A DNA stretch of 64,000 bases, taken from positions 184,290,437 to 184,354,436 of the forward strand of contig JARYHS010009186.1 in NCBI GenBank assembly GCA_031002005.1. The letters are read 5' to 3'. How positions within the stretch are numbered: the first letter of the stretch is position 1; each line of letters begins with the position of its first letter. This DNA is from Vandiemenella viatica (Eukaryota > Arthropoda > Insecta > Orthoptera > Morabidae). Under the pieces are notes generated by a model, which saw only the letters and a program-made list of their open reading frames with translations, made no database searches and was not told the DNA's origin. The position numbers and the translations under genes are program-made. Shown here piece after piece: positions 43,710 to 55,700 of this stretch.

Positions 43710-46700
43710 GTAATGAGAAAGCTATGGCCAAGGCGAATTAATCGTTGGTAGCGTCTGATAGTAAAGGTTACATGGAAAATAAATAGCAAACCAGAGCAAA
43801 CAACAAACATAAAGTGTGAATTTGAATGAGTGATTACATAAATTTTATTTGTAGTATACTGAAATATCAAAAGTCATGGTATAGGAAGATGCAAATATCT
43901 AGATAGCAGTAACACTCTAGAAGAAACAAATAAATGAGCACTAGATCTGTCAAAGGCTTTTGACAGAGTGAGTCATAAAATGGTTGTACATAACTTAAAA
44001 ACTATTGGAGTGGATGAGAAAGTAATTTTCTGTGTAGAAGAATTTTGAAAAGGTAGAAAACAGAAAGTTAGGGTAGGAAATGCAGTATCAAAAGATGTGG
44101 AAGTAAAAATGGGAGTGCCGCAGTGTATTGGGACCATTGCTATCCATTATTCTAATGCTATCTGAAATTAGATTGTTTGTAAATAGGATCGGATGTAATA
44201 GGAGAAGTGAGTGAGTTCTGTTACTTGGGAAGCAAAATTACAACCGATGACCGAAGCAGGAATGATGTTAAAAGCAGAATAGCACTAGCAAAAAGAGCCT
44301 TCATGAAAAAGAGAAACCTTTTAGTTTCAAATATTGATCTAGGAATTAGAAAGAACTTTTTAAAACTCTATGTGTGGAGCACAGCACTTTACGGTAACGA
44401 AACATGGACTTTAGGAATACCGGAAAGAAAGAAACTTGAAGCATTTGAAATGTGGTCCTACAGAAGAATGCTAAAAATTAGGTGGACAGACAAAGTAAGA
44501 AATGAACGAGTTTTGGAAATGATGGGCGAGAAAAGAAGTTTATGGAAGAAGCTTACAGGAAGAAGAGACAGGCTATTAGGTCATATTTTGAGACATGCTG
44601 GATTGGTTAGTTTGTTAGTGGAGGGAACAGTCCAAGGTAAGAACTGTAGAGGTAGACAGACATTAGAATATATGAAACAGATATATGAGGACGTGGGTTG
44701 TAAGGGGTATGTATAAACAAAAAGGTTAGCACAGGATAGGAAGGGATGGAGGATTGCATCAAACCAGTCTAAAGACTGACGACAGCGAAAAAAAAAAGAT
44801 GACATAATGCTATACAGGGTGGTCAGAAATTCACTCATCGGCGGGTAAGGGCAGTGTTCGGGACGTTGCACTAACGAAATAAATACAAAAAAATCTAGTA
44901 AAAGTCGTACCGTTTTTGAGTTATTCGCAGCTAAAGTTGGCCAATAAGAGCGCTGCGCGGGCGAATTCAAAGAGCCTTCCACAGGCGGTGTTGCCAAGCG
45001 TACTCGAGTCATGCGACCGCCACAGAAAACGAAAAGAAAAATTCTCTTGGGAAGGGGGGATCGAACCCGCAACCTTTAGATTGAGAGTTTGCCGTCTTAC
45101 CGACTACGCTGCCAAGGCACTAAAATTTCCTTGTTTTTAGAAGCCACTAGAGCGGGAAGTCGGTGGTGGGGCTAAAGGACCATGCCAGAAGAAGTCTCGC
45201 AATCGAACGCAGCTTACCGATAAAGACACTGTCATCATGCAACGTCATCAATTTTCGTTTGAAGAGTACGCCGATATGCATTTGGCGTATGGCGCTGCTG
45301 GACAAAACAGGGCCGAAGCAGTTAAGATTTATACGACTCGATTTCCTAACTGTGTGATTCCATCGGCCAAAACATTTGTGTTGGTTGACAGAAGGTTGAG
45401 GGAGACGGGAAGTATTGTTGTCCACAGGCCCGACGCCGGACGAAATCGGTTCAGGCGGAGTGTAGGATTTGAAGACAATGTCCTGGAAATGATTGCTGAT
45501 AATCCGAGGACAAGCTCTAGGGTCATTGCCAACGCATTGCAGGTACGTTCAGTCTAAGTGATCCCTCAAATTCTCCGTTTAAATGCATCCTTTCAATAGG
45601 GTCATTTTTGTTGTTTTTTAATTACCAGACCTCACATGCCACTGTTTTGGACGTCCTTCTCGACGAAGGGTTACATCCCTTTCACTTTCAAAAGGTTCAA
45701 GATTTGGAGGAAGACGATTTTCCACTTCGAGTTCAGTTTTCACAGTGGTACTTGCAGCAATGTAACGATTATCCAAACTTTGAAAGGAAGGTGCTGTGGA
45801 CGGATGAGGCGTGCTTTACCAGGGAGAAGTGTTTTAATAGCCGAAACAGCCACATCTGGGATGTCGAAAATCCGCATGCAATTTTTATCAAGTCATACCA
45901 ACACAAATTTAGTGTTAACATTTGGGCGGGTATTTTGGGCGAGTTTATACTAGGCCCTGTTCTACTTCCGCAACGTTTAAATGACGCTTCTTATTTAGCA
46001 TTTCATGAAAACGTCCTTCTGTTGTACTTAGAAGACGTTCATTTGGCAATTCGTAATGACATGTGGTTTCAACATGACGGCGCGCCGCCGCATTTGGCAG
46101 TACCGGTACAACACTTGGATGCATTGTATCCTAACAGGTGAATTGGTCGAGGAGGCCCAATTCACTGGCCAGCTTGGTCAGCAGATAACAACCCATTGGA
46201 TTTTTATCTCTGGGGAGCTGTCAAGGCCATTGTTTATGAGACTGAAGTAGAAACAGAGGAAGAACTTTTGGCTAGGATAATTCTACCTTTTGATGAAATT
46301 AGAGAAATTTACAATTTTGGAAGACTCGCAAATTCAGTAACTCAGCGTTGGTTGTCGTACCGGTATTGCAGTTAAGGGAGGACATTTTGAGCAGTTGCTG
46401 TAAAATGTAAGGGACCGTATTTTTTGTTATTGTTGTTTATTGGGATACATTTTTACTACGGTTACTGTTGCGGGTTGATGCTTATTGTAAGTAAATCCCT
46501 GTTCGGTTTCAATGTTGCGACTAATAACGTCAAGTTGGAAATGAAACTACTGTACAGTAATTTTGTTTTGTATCAGTGACAAAAGGGCTTTCAATGAGTA
46601 ACAGATTGTTTATCTTTTGCGGATTGCCTAAAGTTAGCGAGTTGATACACATTACCGAAATGTTTACAACTTATTTGAATAAAAACAGAATTTTGCAGCA

Positions 46701-49700
46701 GAGAAAGTTACGTTACGAACAATAGAATGGGTTTAATGTTCTTTTTTCTAAAAGTTTGTTTTTTTGTTTTATTGTTGCAAAATAGTAGCAAGGATATTCA
46801 CGTTAATCGATAAAAATGTTGTGATGGAATAAAAGAAGCTTCTTTGCAACGAATAAATTAAGTTTGCAGAATTTTTTTGTGCCAGTAACTAAACGATTTT
46901 TGTATAAAAATTAAAGATTAATCTAGCAAGCAGATCAACTAATTAAAAAACAATTCCCATAAAAAAAATCCTCTAGCCCCACCACAGACTTCCCGAAAAA
47001 TGTCGCGGATTACCGATCAATTCCGATTACGAACAAACAGTCCGCCCTAGTGGCTTCTAAAAACAAGGAAATTCTAGTGCCTTGGCAGCGTAGTCAGTAA
47101 GACGGCAAACTCTCAATCTGAAGTTCGATTCCCACTTCCGAAGAGAGTTTTTCTTTTCGTTTTCTTTGGCGGTTGCATGCCTCGAGTAAGCTTGGCAACA
47201 GCGCCTGTGGAAGGATGTTTGAATTCGCCCGCGCAGCGCTCTTATTGGCCAACTTTAGCTGCGTATAACTCAAAAACGGTACGACTTTTATTAGATTTTT
47301 TTTGTATTTATTTCGTTAGTGCAACGTCCCGAACACTGCTCTTACCCGCCGATGAGTGAATTTCTGACCACCCTGTATGAAAGGATCAAAACGGTAGTGA
47401 ACTGTAAACAGTTGAAGGGTGATCTGGACAGGATATCTAGTTGAGTTAGCAAACATGGGATGAAGATAAATGCAAAGAAGAGTCAGCTTATTAGATACAC
47501 AAATAAAAAACAAAAGGTTAATCATCAATATAAGGTGGGGAAAGAATTGCTTGCTGAAGACTTTAAATGTAAATATCTTGGCATTACATTCAATAACAAG
47601 TTTAATTGGACAGGACACTTTGGACAAGTGGTAGGAAAAGGTTTCAAAATTCTGCACTTGTTGGAGAGAGTGGTGAGGGGATGTACGAGTGAAGTAAAGG
47701 AATTTGGTCACAAAACTTTGGTCAGACCATTAATCGAATATGGTAGTGTAGTATGGGACCCTCATTTTGAGTATCAAATATCGGAGTGGGAGTGGGTGCA
47801 AAAAAGGGCTGTTAGATTTGTTTGTGGAAATTATAGTAGAGTGCAATCAGTAACAGATATGATAAAAGACCTAGAATGGGATTCATTGCAAGACAGGAGT
47901 AGGATGAGGAGGGTCATGGGAGTGTGCAGGGCATATACTGGCGATGAGGCATGGAAAGATATTGCAATAGGTATGAAAAGTAGTGCATGGAAGGGAAAAG
48001 ATGACCATGACCACAAGCTGGCACTCGATTTCAGGCGCAAGGGTGTGGGAAGATTCTCTTTTTTAGGTAAAGGTGTCAGGGATTGGAATAAGTTACCAAG
48101 GGAAATGATGAATAATTTACCAAAAACGTTGAACGTTGAACGTTAAAATTTGTAGAAGGCAAATGTGGGACGGTGCAGAAAAAGGGGAAGATGGGTGTTT
48201 AGGAAAATTGCCACCGGAGCGTGTACTCCATTGCAATTTAATTAAATTAAAATAAATGTGCAGTGCAGTATCGAAGCTTTAATATGTTCTTTCCTGAATC
48301 GTATTAATGGTTTTCTGACTTTTTTATGGCCGCAACATGAAGTGATGCGGAATAGTATTTGGTGCTAAACGCATATGGCATTGTACTTCAGACTTTGTTC
48401 CTGTATTAATAGTCTCATGAACACATAATTTCAGTCATTAACTGCGGCTATGGTCAATGCAGTGGCTGAACTAGTCTACTTAATGACCGAGTGCAGCGAC
48501 GTCTACGCCTAGGTTTCAGTGTTGACAGATAGGCAGATAAATGCTTTCTTCAGTGTTGGACGTTCGACAGACGTGTCAATGCAGACAGTGCAGCAAAATT
48601 GGACGTTGATGAGATATGGAGGTAGAAGACCGACGCGAGTGGTTCTGTTAGCAAAACCCCATAGGCTGCAGCATCTCTCCTGGGCTCGTGAAATTATAGC
48701 TTGGACCGTAGATAACTGGAAATAGTATGCGTGGTCGGATGAATCATGATTCCGGCTGTTAATAGCGTTCCAGAGGGGTGCAGATCTGACCAGGGAATAA
48801 ACGTAGGTTAGGGAGGCACTTGTGACTTAATCTCTGGTCAAACTGAATCGACTGTAACTAGAAATGGCTGTCTTCAGCTACTTTGAGATCATTTGCAGCC
48901 ATTCATGGCCTCCATGATTCCAAACAACGACAAACTTTTCCAGGACGACAATATGCCATATAACTAAACCAAAATTGGTTTGAGGAACATTCTGGACAAT
49001 ATTAATATGGTGATAGGCCATCTCCCCGCAGTTGTTGAACAATAATTATGTAAATGAATCCGTCAAAAACAACTGGTTTGGTGAATTTTGTATTTTATTT
49101 GATTACCCAGACGCGTTTCGCCCTTATGGTGTAGGGCATCTTCAGTGGCTGTAATGTGTTTTACATGTGTTGTTACAATAATAATGTACAGTACAACTGT
49201 TAATAAATATGTCTATACATATGTACACACTGTACTCACAGATATAGTGGTATTCCTTTACATGTCGGTCTGGAACAGCACTTCACACGCTTTTACATCA
49301 CTGTTCATTGCAATTTTCTTTAGACTATTGTTTCACTATTTGTTTTTCATGATGCACTTGTTCTTATTGTGGATATTATCTGTTGATTTGCATATGTGTG
49401 TTACACACGGTTTGTTTTGATTTTTACCAGATGCTTACAGTAGTGCCAACATAGTTTCCGTTGTTATTGTTTCTGTGTTGTACAACTAGTGAAACAATAG
49501 TCAAAAAAACTGCAATGAACATATATGTGAAAGCGTGTGAAGTGCTGTTCCAGACCGACATGTAAAGGAATACCACTATATCTGTGTGTAAAGTGGGTAC
49601 ATATGTATATACATATTTATTAAGAGTTGTACTGTACATAATTATTGTGACAACACATGTAAAACACTTTACAGTCACTGAAGATGCCCTACACCAAAAG

Positions 49701-52700
49701 GGAGAAAGAGCGTCTGGGGAATAAAATAAAATACAAAATTCACCAAAGCAGTTGTATTTGATGGATTCGTTTACATAATTCTGAACAATTCCTGGAATGA
49801 TTTTGTTATCTAGACCGCCAGACATTAATCCAATCGAATATATCTGGGACACGTTCGTGCAAAAAAATCCTGCACCGGCAACACTACGCAATTATGGACA
49901 GCTGTAGAGGAATCATTGCTGAATATTTCTTCAGGGGACATCAGACTAGCCATGTAGAGCTACTGCACTTCGCAAGGTAAAATGGGGTTCCACACGAAAT
50001 TAGGAGCTATTCAATGACTTTTGGTACTACCGTGTATAATGTTGGGAAAGTGAATTAACGGCTAGATAAATTTTGCTTGGTACTTTTGTCAGAAGTGTTA
50101 ATCATCCTAATTATTTATATCTGACGTTTTCGTGGTAGTACTGTAATTACTTTAACAGTTGGTATAGTAAAAATTTCTTAGTGATATTATACCCCGGTAT
50201 CAGCCTCACGTGGTTTTTTTTCCTCTTTTGCTCGGGCTCGCACAGTAACAATATTCTTTTCACGATGGTAAAACCAACCTCAAGCATAAAAAAAGTACAA
50301 CTATAATTGGTACAATTTTCACACCAGGGGATATTGATATAGTCTGTTAATTTTTAATAGGTGGCTCAAGGTCACACTGATTACGACTCTCTCCGCTGGA
50401 GTTATCCTTATGTGCGCAGGAATGATAAAAGATGCCCGTTTGTGCAGACGTCTGTAGATGTTCTATAAACCAAGTCAGTAACAGCTCGTAGGGTTAGTTA
50501 ACGGGAGAGGGTAAGGAGGAAAGTAACCTTGAGCCGTTGGACAAAATTTTCCTGTGGTTGAGATTAAGGATGTACAATAACAGCGTAAGATTAAGAGATA
50601 ACATTAACATTTATCAGTCATTTTCAGTCAATAACATATGAGGACTCTTAGAATTAAGAGTGCTCATCATCATGAATTTCGTGGGATGTGAAACGCAGTA
50701 ACAACGTGCTTCAGATGTGGATTGGCCACGCTTCAGTTTGGTTGAAGGATCCTATTCTAATGGAGGGATCTTTAGTGTTGTCATCTGTCTACGATTCGTG
50801 TAACTGGTGTTCAATATAGTGAGAGTATATTTGTTTTTGTGAAATCTATAATTTATGAGGCGGACATTGGGACCGTCCCAGCATTCGTCTAATGATTGCG
50901 GAAAAACAGTCTCAAAACCGCAGTCAGGTCGGTCTGTGTGCGAAGGTATTGACTCGTACCTAATTGCGGTATAACTCCCCGACCCAATGTAGTGGCGCCT
51001 TAAACACATTGTAAATACGAAATAAAAAAGGATTTAAACATATCGAGTAACAAATTCGTTTAGCTTGATCCGAGATAGGTCTCATGTTGTGAATACACAT
51101 CGAAATTTTGAGTTAATATTCTCTTGTTTCGATTGTAATTGGTGGCATTCTTAGCTATGGCACAGCATGCTGACCAGTGATACATGCGTTGTTTATTCAT
51201 TTCTGTAAGGAGATCATTAGATTTCTGGAGGTGCGTTATGCACATCGTAACCATACTTTTTCCAGTTGAAAAATGAGAACTACACAGAGATAGACATTTC
51301 TGCGACTTACGAAGTGATAAGGACTACTGTCAACTTCGTGGAGTGGGTTGAGAAATGGCCTGCGGAGGAGCTACCACTCATTATCAAGCTCTGGGATGAT
51401 TACGTCACAGCAGGACTCGATTTGCCTGCAATGAAGGAGTTCATCAGGTAAGCACACCTTAAGTAGTCACGATATACTCATCTCTGGTCCATCTTAAATC
51501 TGCAGATTATTCCCATCTTCGTTAATATTACTCAGTGTTCATTTTGAGTTAGAACAAATAATTTATATTTTTTATTTTTTTTTTGCCCATAAATTTCGCC
51601 CATCTCATCTCGTCTCTTGTGGTATGAAAGATGGAGTTTCAGTGTTAAGCAGTCATGTCTTTACCTTTTCCGTATTTCGCATCATAAGTACTGAATTAAC
51701 AGAAAATTCTTTCAGCTAGTTCCAAGTGAGTTAATTTACCAGTTACACAGACAATTGTAATTAATATAACACCCAATTATTATTAATTTTTTTTTAGTTT
51801 CCTTCCCATCAGACTTTCATTATAAAAAGTTGCTTCATTTATAGTTGTTCAATTTCTATCTGTTTCAGTTTCATCCGGTACCCTATAATCTATACCGTTA
51901 CCCGGATTCAAATTTCCGGTTACGCTCGATTTTAAGACTTGAAACGATATTTTTGTATCCTCAGAATATCCAACAATCTTATCGAAGTATTCCCAGAGTA
52001 CTTTTGACATTTCGCACTAAAGGTTAAAAGTTCACTGGTAACTTTGTTGGATGGTACTCTTTGTACAGTGTCACTGTATTGTTTACAGGAAGAACCAGAC
52101 CTTCGACCTTTTCATGGTAGAGTGGCTGGGATGCCAGGCTTACAACGGCCTGTGGCACAAGGTAGGTTCCCCTCCACTTGTCGGAGCTCTCACCTTGACC
52201 GCCATGGTGCCCGTCTACGAAGCCCTCGGTAACACGCAGAACCCTGCGTACCTGCCAGACGTCTGGGTTGGCTTCTCAGACCACATGACGTTCTGGGAGA
52301 GGCTGTACAGTGTCTACATGCACCTCTACTGGATATACCTGTGGAATGCTAGGGTTCTAGTAAATGCGGAGTCACTGATGCGAAATCATTTCGGTGACGC
52401 TCCGCCACCGGTCCACGAAACGGAAAGGAACCACAGCCTCCTTATCATAAACAACCACTTCGTTACCGACTATCCACGACCACATCTCCCGACAGTAGTG
52501 GAGATAACAGGCCTCCATGTAAAAACTGAAAACAATCGTTTGCCAAAGGTGAGTTTTCTGATAATTTTAAAACTTTAGTAAGGCTTATCATATTCAATAC
52601 TTTGTTATTTGAATCTATCTATATGGAACCATGACTAATGATTTTATATGCTGTATCTGATGTATATAACAGTTAATTGTATACAAATCTAAGATGATAC

Positions 52701-55700
52701 AGTGTAATTAACTAATGTCGTGAGGTAGACATTGTACTACAAAACCTTATATAATATTTTCGCAAATAAGTACAGATGAAGCTAAATATGTGAAACAGAC
52801 GTTCCAAAGAAAGCTAAATTAAGTTATATCAACAGAATATTCACCATAAATGACGCTTAAAACGATTTCACTTAACTTAGATACATAAATTAATTCAAAC
52901 GAATGATTTACAATCATAAAGAGGTAACATTTTCTTTTGAAATATGAATGAAATGTTGAAATATGAATGAAATCTTATCTTCAAACAATTTTTCTTTTAA
53001 CAATATTTGTAATAGATTTTTCAGAGAAATGATTTACTCTGTTTGCAAAACAGAAATTTATAAAAAAAATAATTGCGTCCATACCGAAAATTCTTTAGAT
53101 CATTAGGGAAAACCAAGAATTGTGGTTATAATTTTAGTCCATCTACAGTCAAATCAGTTCATAAGAAAGAAACTCATAACCTGTAAAAAGCTCAAATGTA
53201 GTAATGGCCTAAACAATGTGAAAGACATTTGCTTCATAATAATTTAAGCGAGTGGATTTAATCACCGACTTCAGGCACTGGAAAAGACTCTTCAGAAAAA
53301 TTTAAAATGAATTGCATGAAACATAATACTATAAGTTAGTAGGTAGTGTGGGAGTTACTGGAAATATGACCTCACACATGCGTATATTCTGAGGACAACG
53401 CGGGTGAAATCAACTGTCATGGAGTACTTTCTTCTACGAATCTACGAAGACTTGAAATGCTCACACATCTGCAAGGAACTGCTGGAAGGCAGCTGCGGTG
53501 CCCAATAGAGGCGCCACCACCCAGCAACTGTGAGGGCCTCTGGTGGTCCACTTACAATTCCACGGAGAACAGGATGAGAGGACGCTCCAGAGAGACTCTC
53601 ACTTGCTCATTCAGCAAACATCCTCCCACAGTGAATCTCCATGCGACTATATATCCAGGAGCAGACAGTCCGATGGCCAGGTAGCCGGACTATGTCAGGC
53701 TTCAAAGAGTATATAGTGAATGGAAAGTCGTAGAAGCGTGCCGGCGAACCGAAAAGGACTTACATCGATCCAGCATATCTGTTGTTGGTGAAATTACATC
53801 GGAATTTGACTTGTGATATTCTATATTAGGTTTGCTGTGGGTCGTGGAAATATAATTTCTGATTGTATCACAAAATTCAGGAATTTTTATTCATCGTCAT
53901 CATTCAGAAGAGACAACACTTTCTCAAGAAAAAAATATAAACAAACGATGATTTTCAAAGTACTTTAGTCTTTAAAGAGCCCTTAAACCGAGAATAATAA
54001 GGAAAATATATGAAGTATATGCACAAAATCTTCTGTTTCTATGTTTCTAGATAGGGAATGGCATAAATTTTAATGTTAAATGAAAGATCACTATGAAAAA
54101 TCATTAAATGTTATCATTATTTTTTTATTAGGAAATCCAGGAGTTCCTGGACGGCGCGGAGCATGGTGTTATCTACTTCAGCCTGGGTTCTAACGTTCGC
54201 AGTAACTCCCTGCCTGACGATAAGCGACAAGCCTTCATTGAGGCCTTCAGGGAACTGCCTCAGAGAGTGCTCTGGAAGTGGGAGTCTGACTCACTTCCCG
54301 ACCAGCCTCACAACCTGATGGTCAGCAAGTGGCTGCCACAGCAAGACGTTCTGGGTTAGCCACAATAAAATTATTAGTTTTTGTTATTATTATATCAGAC
54401 GTCGCCATATCTACTCAACAGGTCGACCAGTCGCTTTACCAAATTCTCTTTCTCCTGAAAATCGTCCCAGATCTGTTCCCAGTGTTCAGTTTCTCTCCAG
54501 ATCTTAGTTATGTATTCATCTGGTCCTACAGTTATCCAGTTGTAGTTCTTTCGTTTTTCCAGGTGTTCTTGCACCCATTTTTCATACATTTCCGTGTTTC
54601 GTAAATCTACTAATGAATGTTTCATCCTGTATCCAGTCAACATTGACCAAGTGTCTAACCTTTTCTCCTTTCATTCTGTCTCTTATTACAAATTGCGCTT
54701 CTGCAATACTTCTTCTCAGGTACCTAAAGTCTGGTCACGTCTTTATCCCAAATTGTCACACATAGTTCATTTAACGTAAACAGTAAACAAATTATAGGAA
54801 GATACCTTCATCGAAAAAAATAATCTACATGCTGAGAAGTAACAGCTTATAGAACTAACAAAAAAATGAGCAGTGATTGGTTAAATGTTTCTAAACAGAA
54901 CAAGGGGGTGGGGGAAGTGAAACTTAATACGGAGACGAAATCGCTCCTACTTAATCTACTTAATCAAAATAAGCAATTAAACATTAGGAACTTCCAATAA
55001 TTCAGATACACTTTCAAAATAATTTAATTATCATCAGCTCATTGCTAATACTTTTATAATAAAATTGGCATTCCAGTCATCATTGGAATCTGTTACTGCG
55101 GTCGGTATTTCAAATCACAAGATTAAGGAAACAGTTAGAGCATTTTTATATCCAATCACATTTAACTTAAAACTTTACTTGATGAATGAACATTAGCAGA
55201 AGTAAAAACATAGGACACAATGGTAATTACTCAAAATTTAATCGTTATAGTTAGTACCTCACAGAATCCTTTATCTATTAGAATCTATGTGATTTCTGAA
55301 TGATAGGATGTCACCCGAACAGCTTGAAAATCTAACCGTTTGGTTCAGCTCACTTGTAATCTCTTAGCTTACACAAATTCCAAAGTCGTTCAGGAAATGC
55401 ATTGTCCACATTCGTAGTCATACAAGTTCAGGTACGACAGCTGGCCCAGTATTATTATGTGTGACTTTCAGCCTTACGTTTTACCACTGAAACACAGATC
55501 CCGCAATGGTGTGGGATAACACAGTTGACAATGATTATTTCTGTTCACAGCTATCCGAAAGTCCGACTGTTTATGACGCAAGGCGGTCTGCAGAGCCTGA
55601 ACGAAGCTTCCTATCACGCGGTTCCCATGGTCGCCATTCCGTTCTTCTCCGACCAACCTCACAATGCAGCCAAGATTCATGCAGCAGGGATAGGAATCCG

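Larger units (their letters stand above)
44815..47375 (+). mobile_element. Mariner/Tc1-superfamily transposon with long TIRs holding tRNA-like modules
   Basis: A 2561-bp element with ends CAGGGTGGTCAGAAATTCAC and its reverse complement, in a TA target duplicated at both ends. Inverted repeats extend about 365-400 bases (to roughly 45180 and from roughly 46972). It encodes one transposase in two exons (45237-46375). Both repeats contain an outward-facing tRNA-like module. It landed 17 bases after the nested retrotransposon, within the LY codons following the host DD. Confidence 0.92.
43885..48240 (+). mobile_element. Jockey/CR1-like non-LTR retrotransposon, interrupted twice
   Basis: Host layer of a nest in intron 1 of UGT gene C. 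Its RT reads SKAFDRVSHKMVVHNLKTIG and KMGVPQ, then VLGPLLSIIL up to LFV at 44181. It resumes with DDIMLY at 44798-44814 and again from 47378 (ERIKTVVNCKQLKGDLDRI), ending in the C-terminal block 47460-48146 and a 3' UTR. Removing the two insertions restores the catalytic FVDD box across three pieces. Some frameshifts are also present, so it was inactive anyway. Confidence 0.85.

Noticed and set aside
44581..45072. 163-codon minus-strand reading
   Set aside because: Spans a retrotransposon tail and the start of a transposon repeat in antisense; a shadow reading.
49145..49891. Hydrophobic open readings resembling membrane proteins on both strands
   Set aside because: Mirror images produced by the arms of the foldback element; AT-rich arms give hydrophobic codons by chance.
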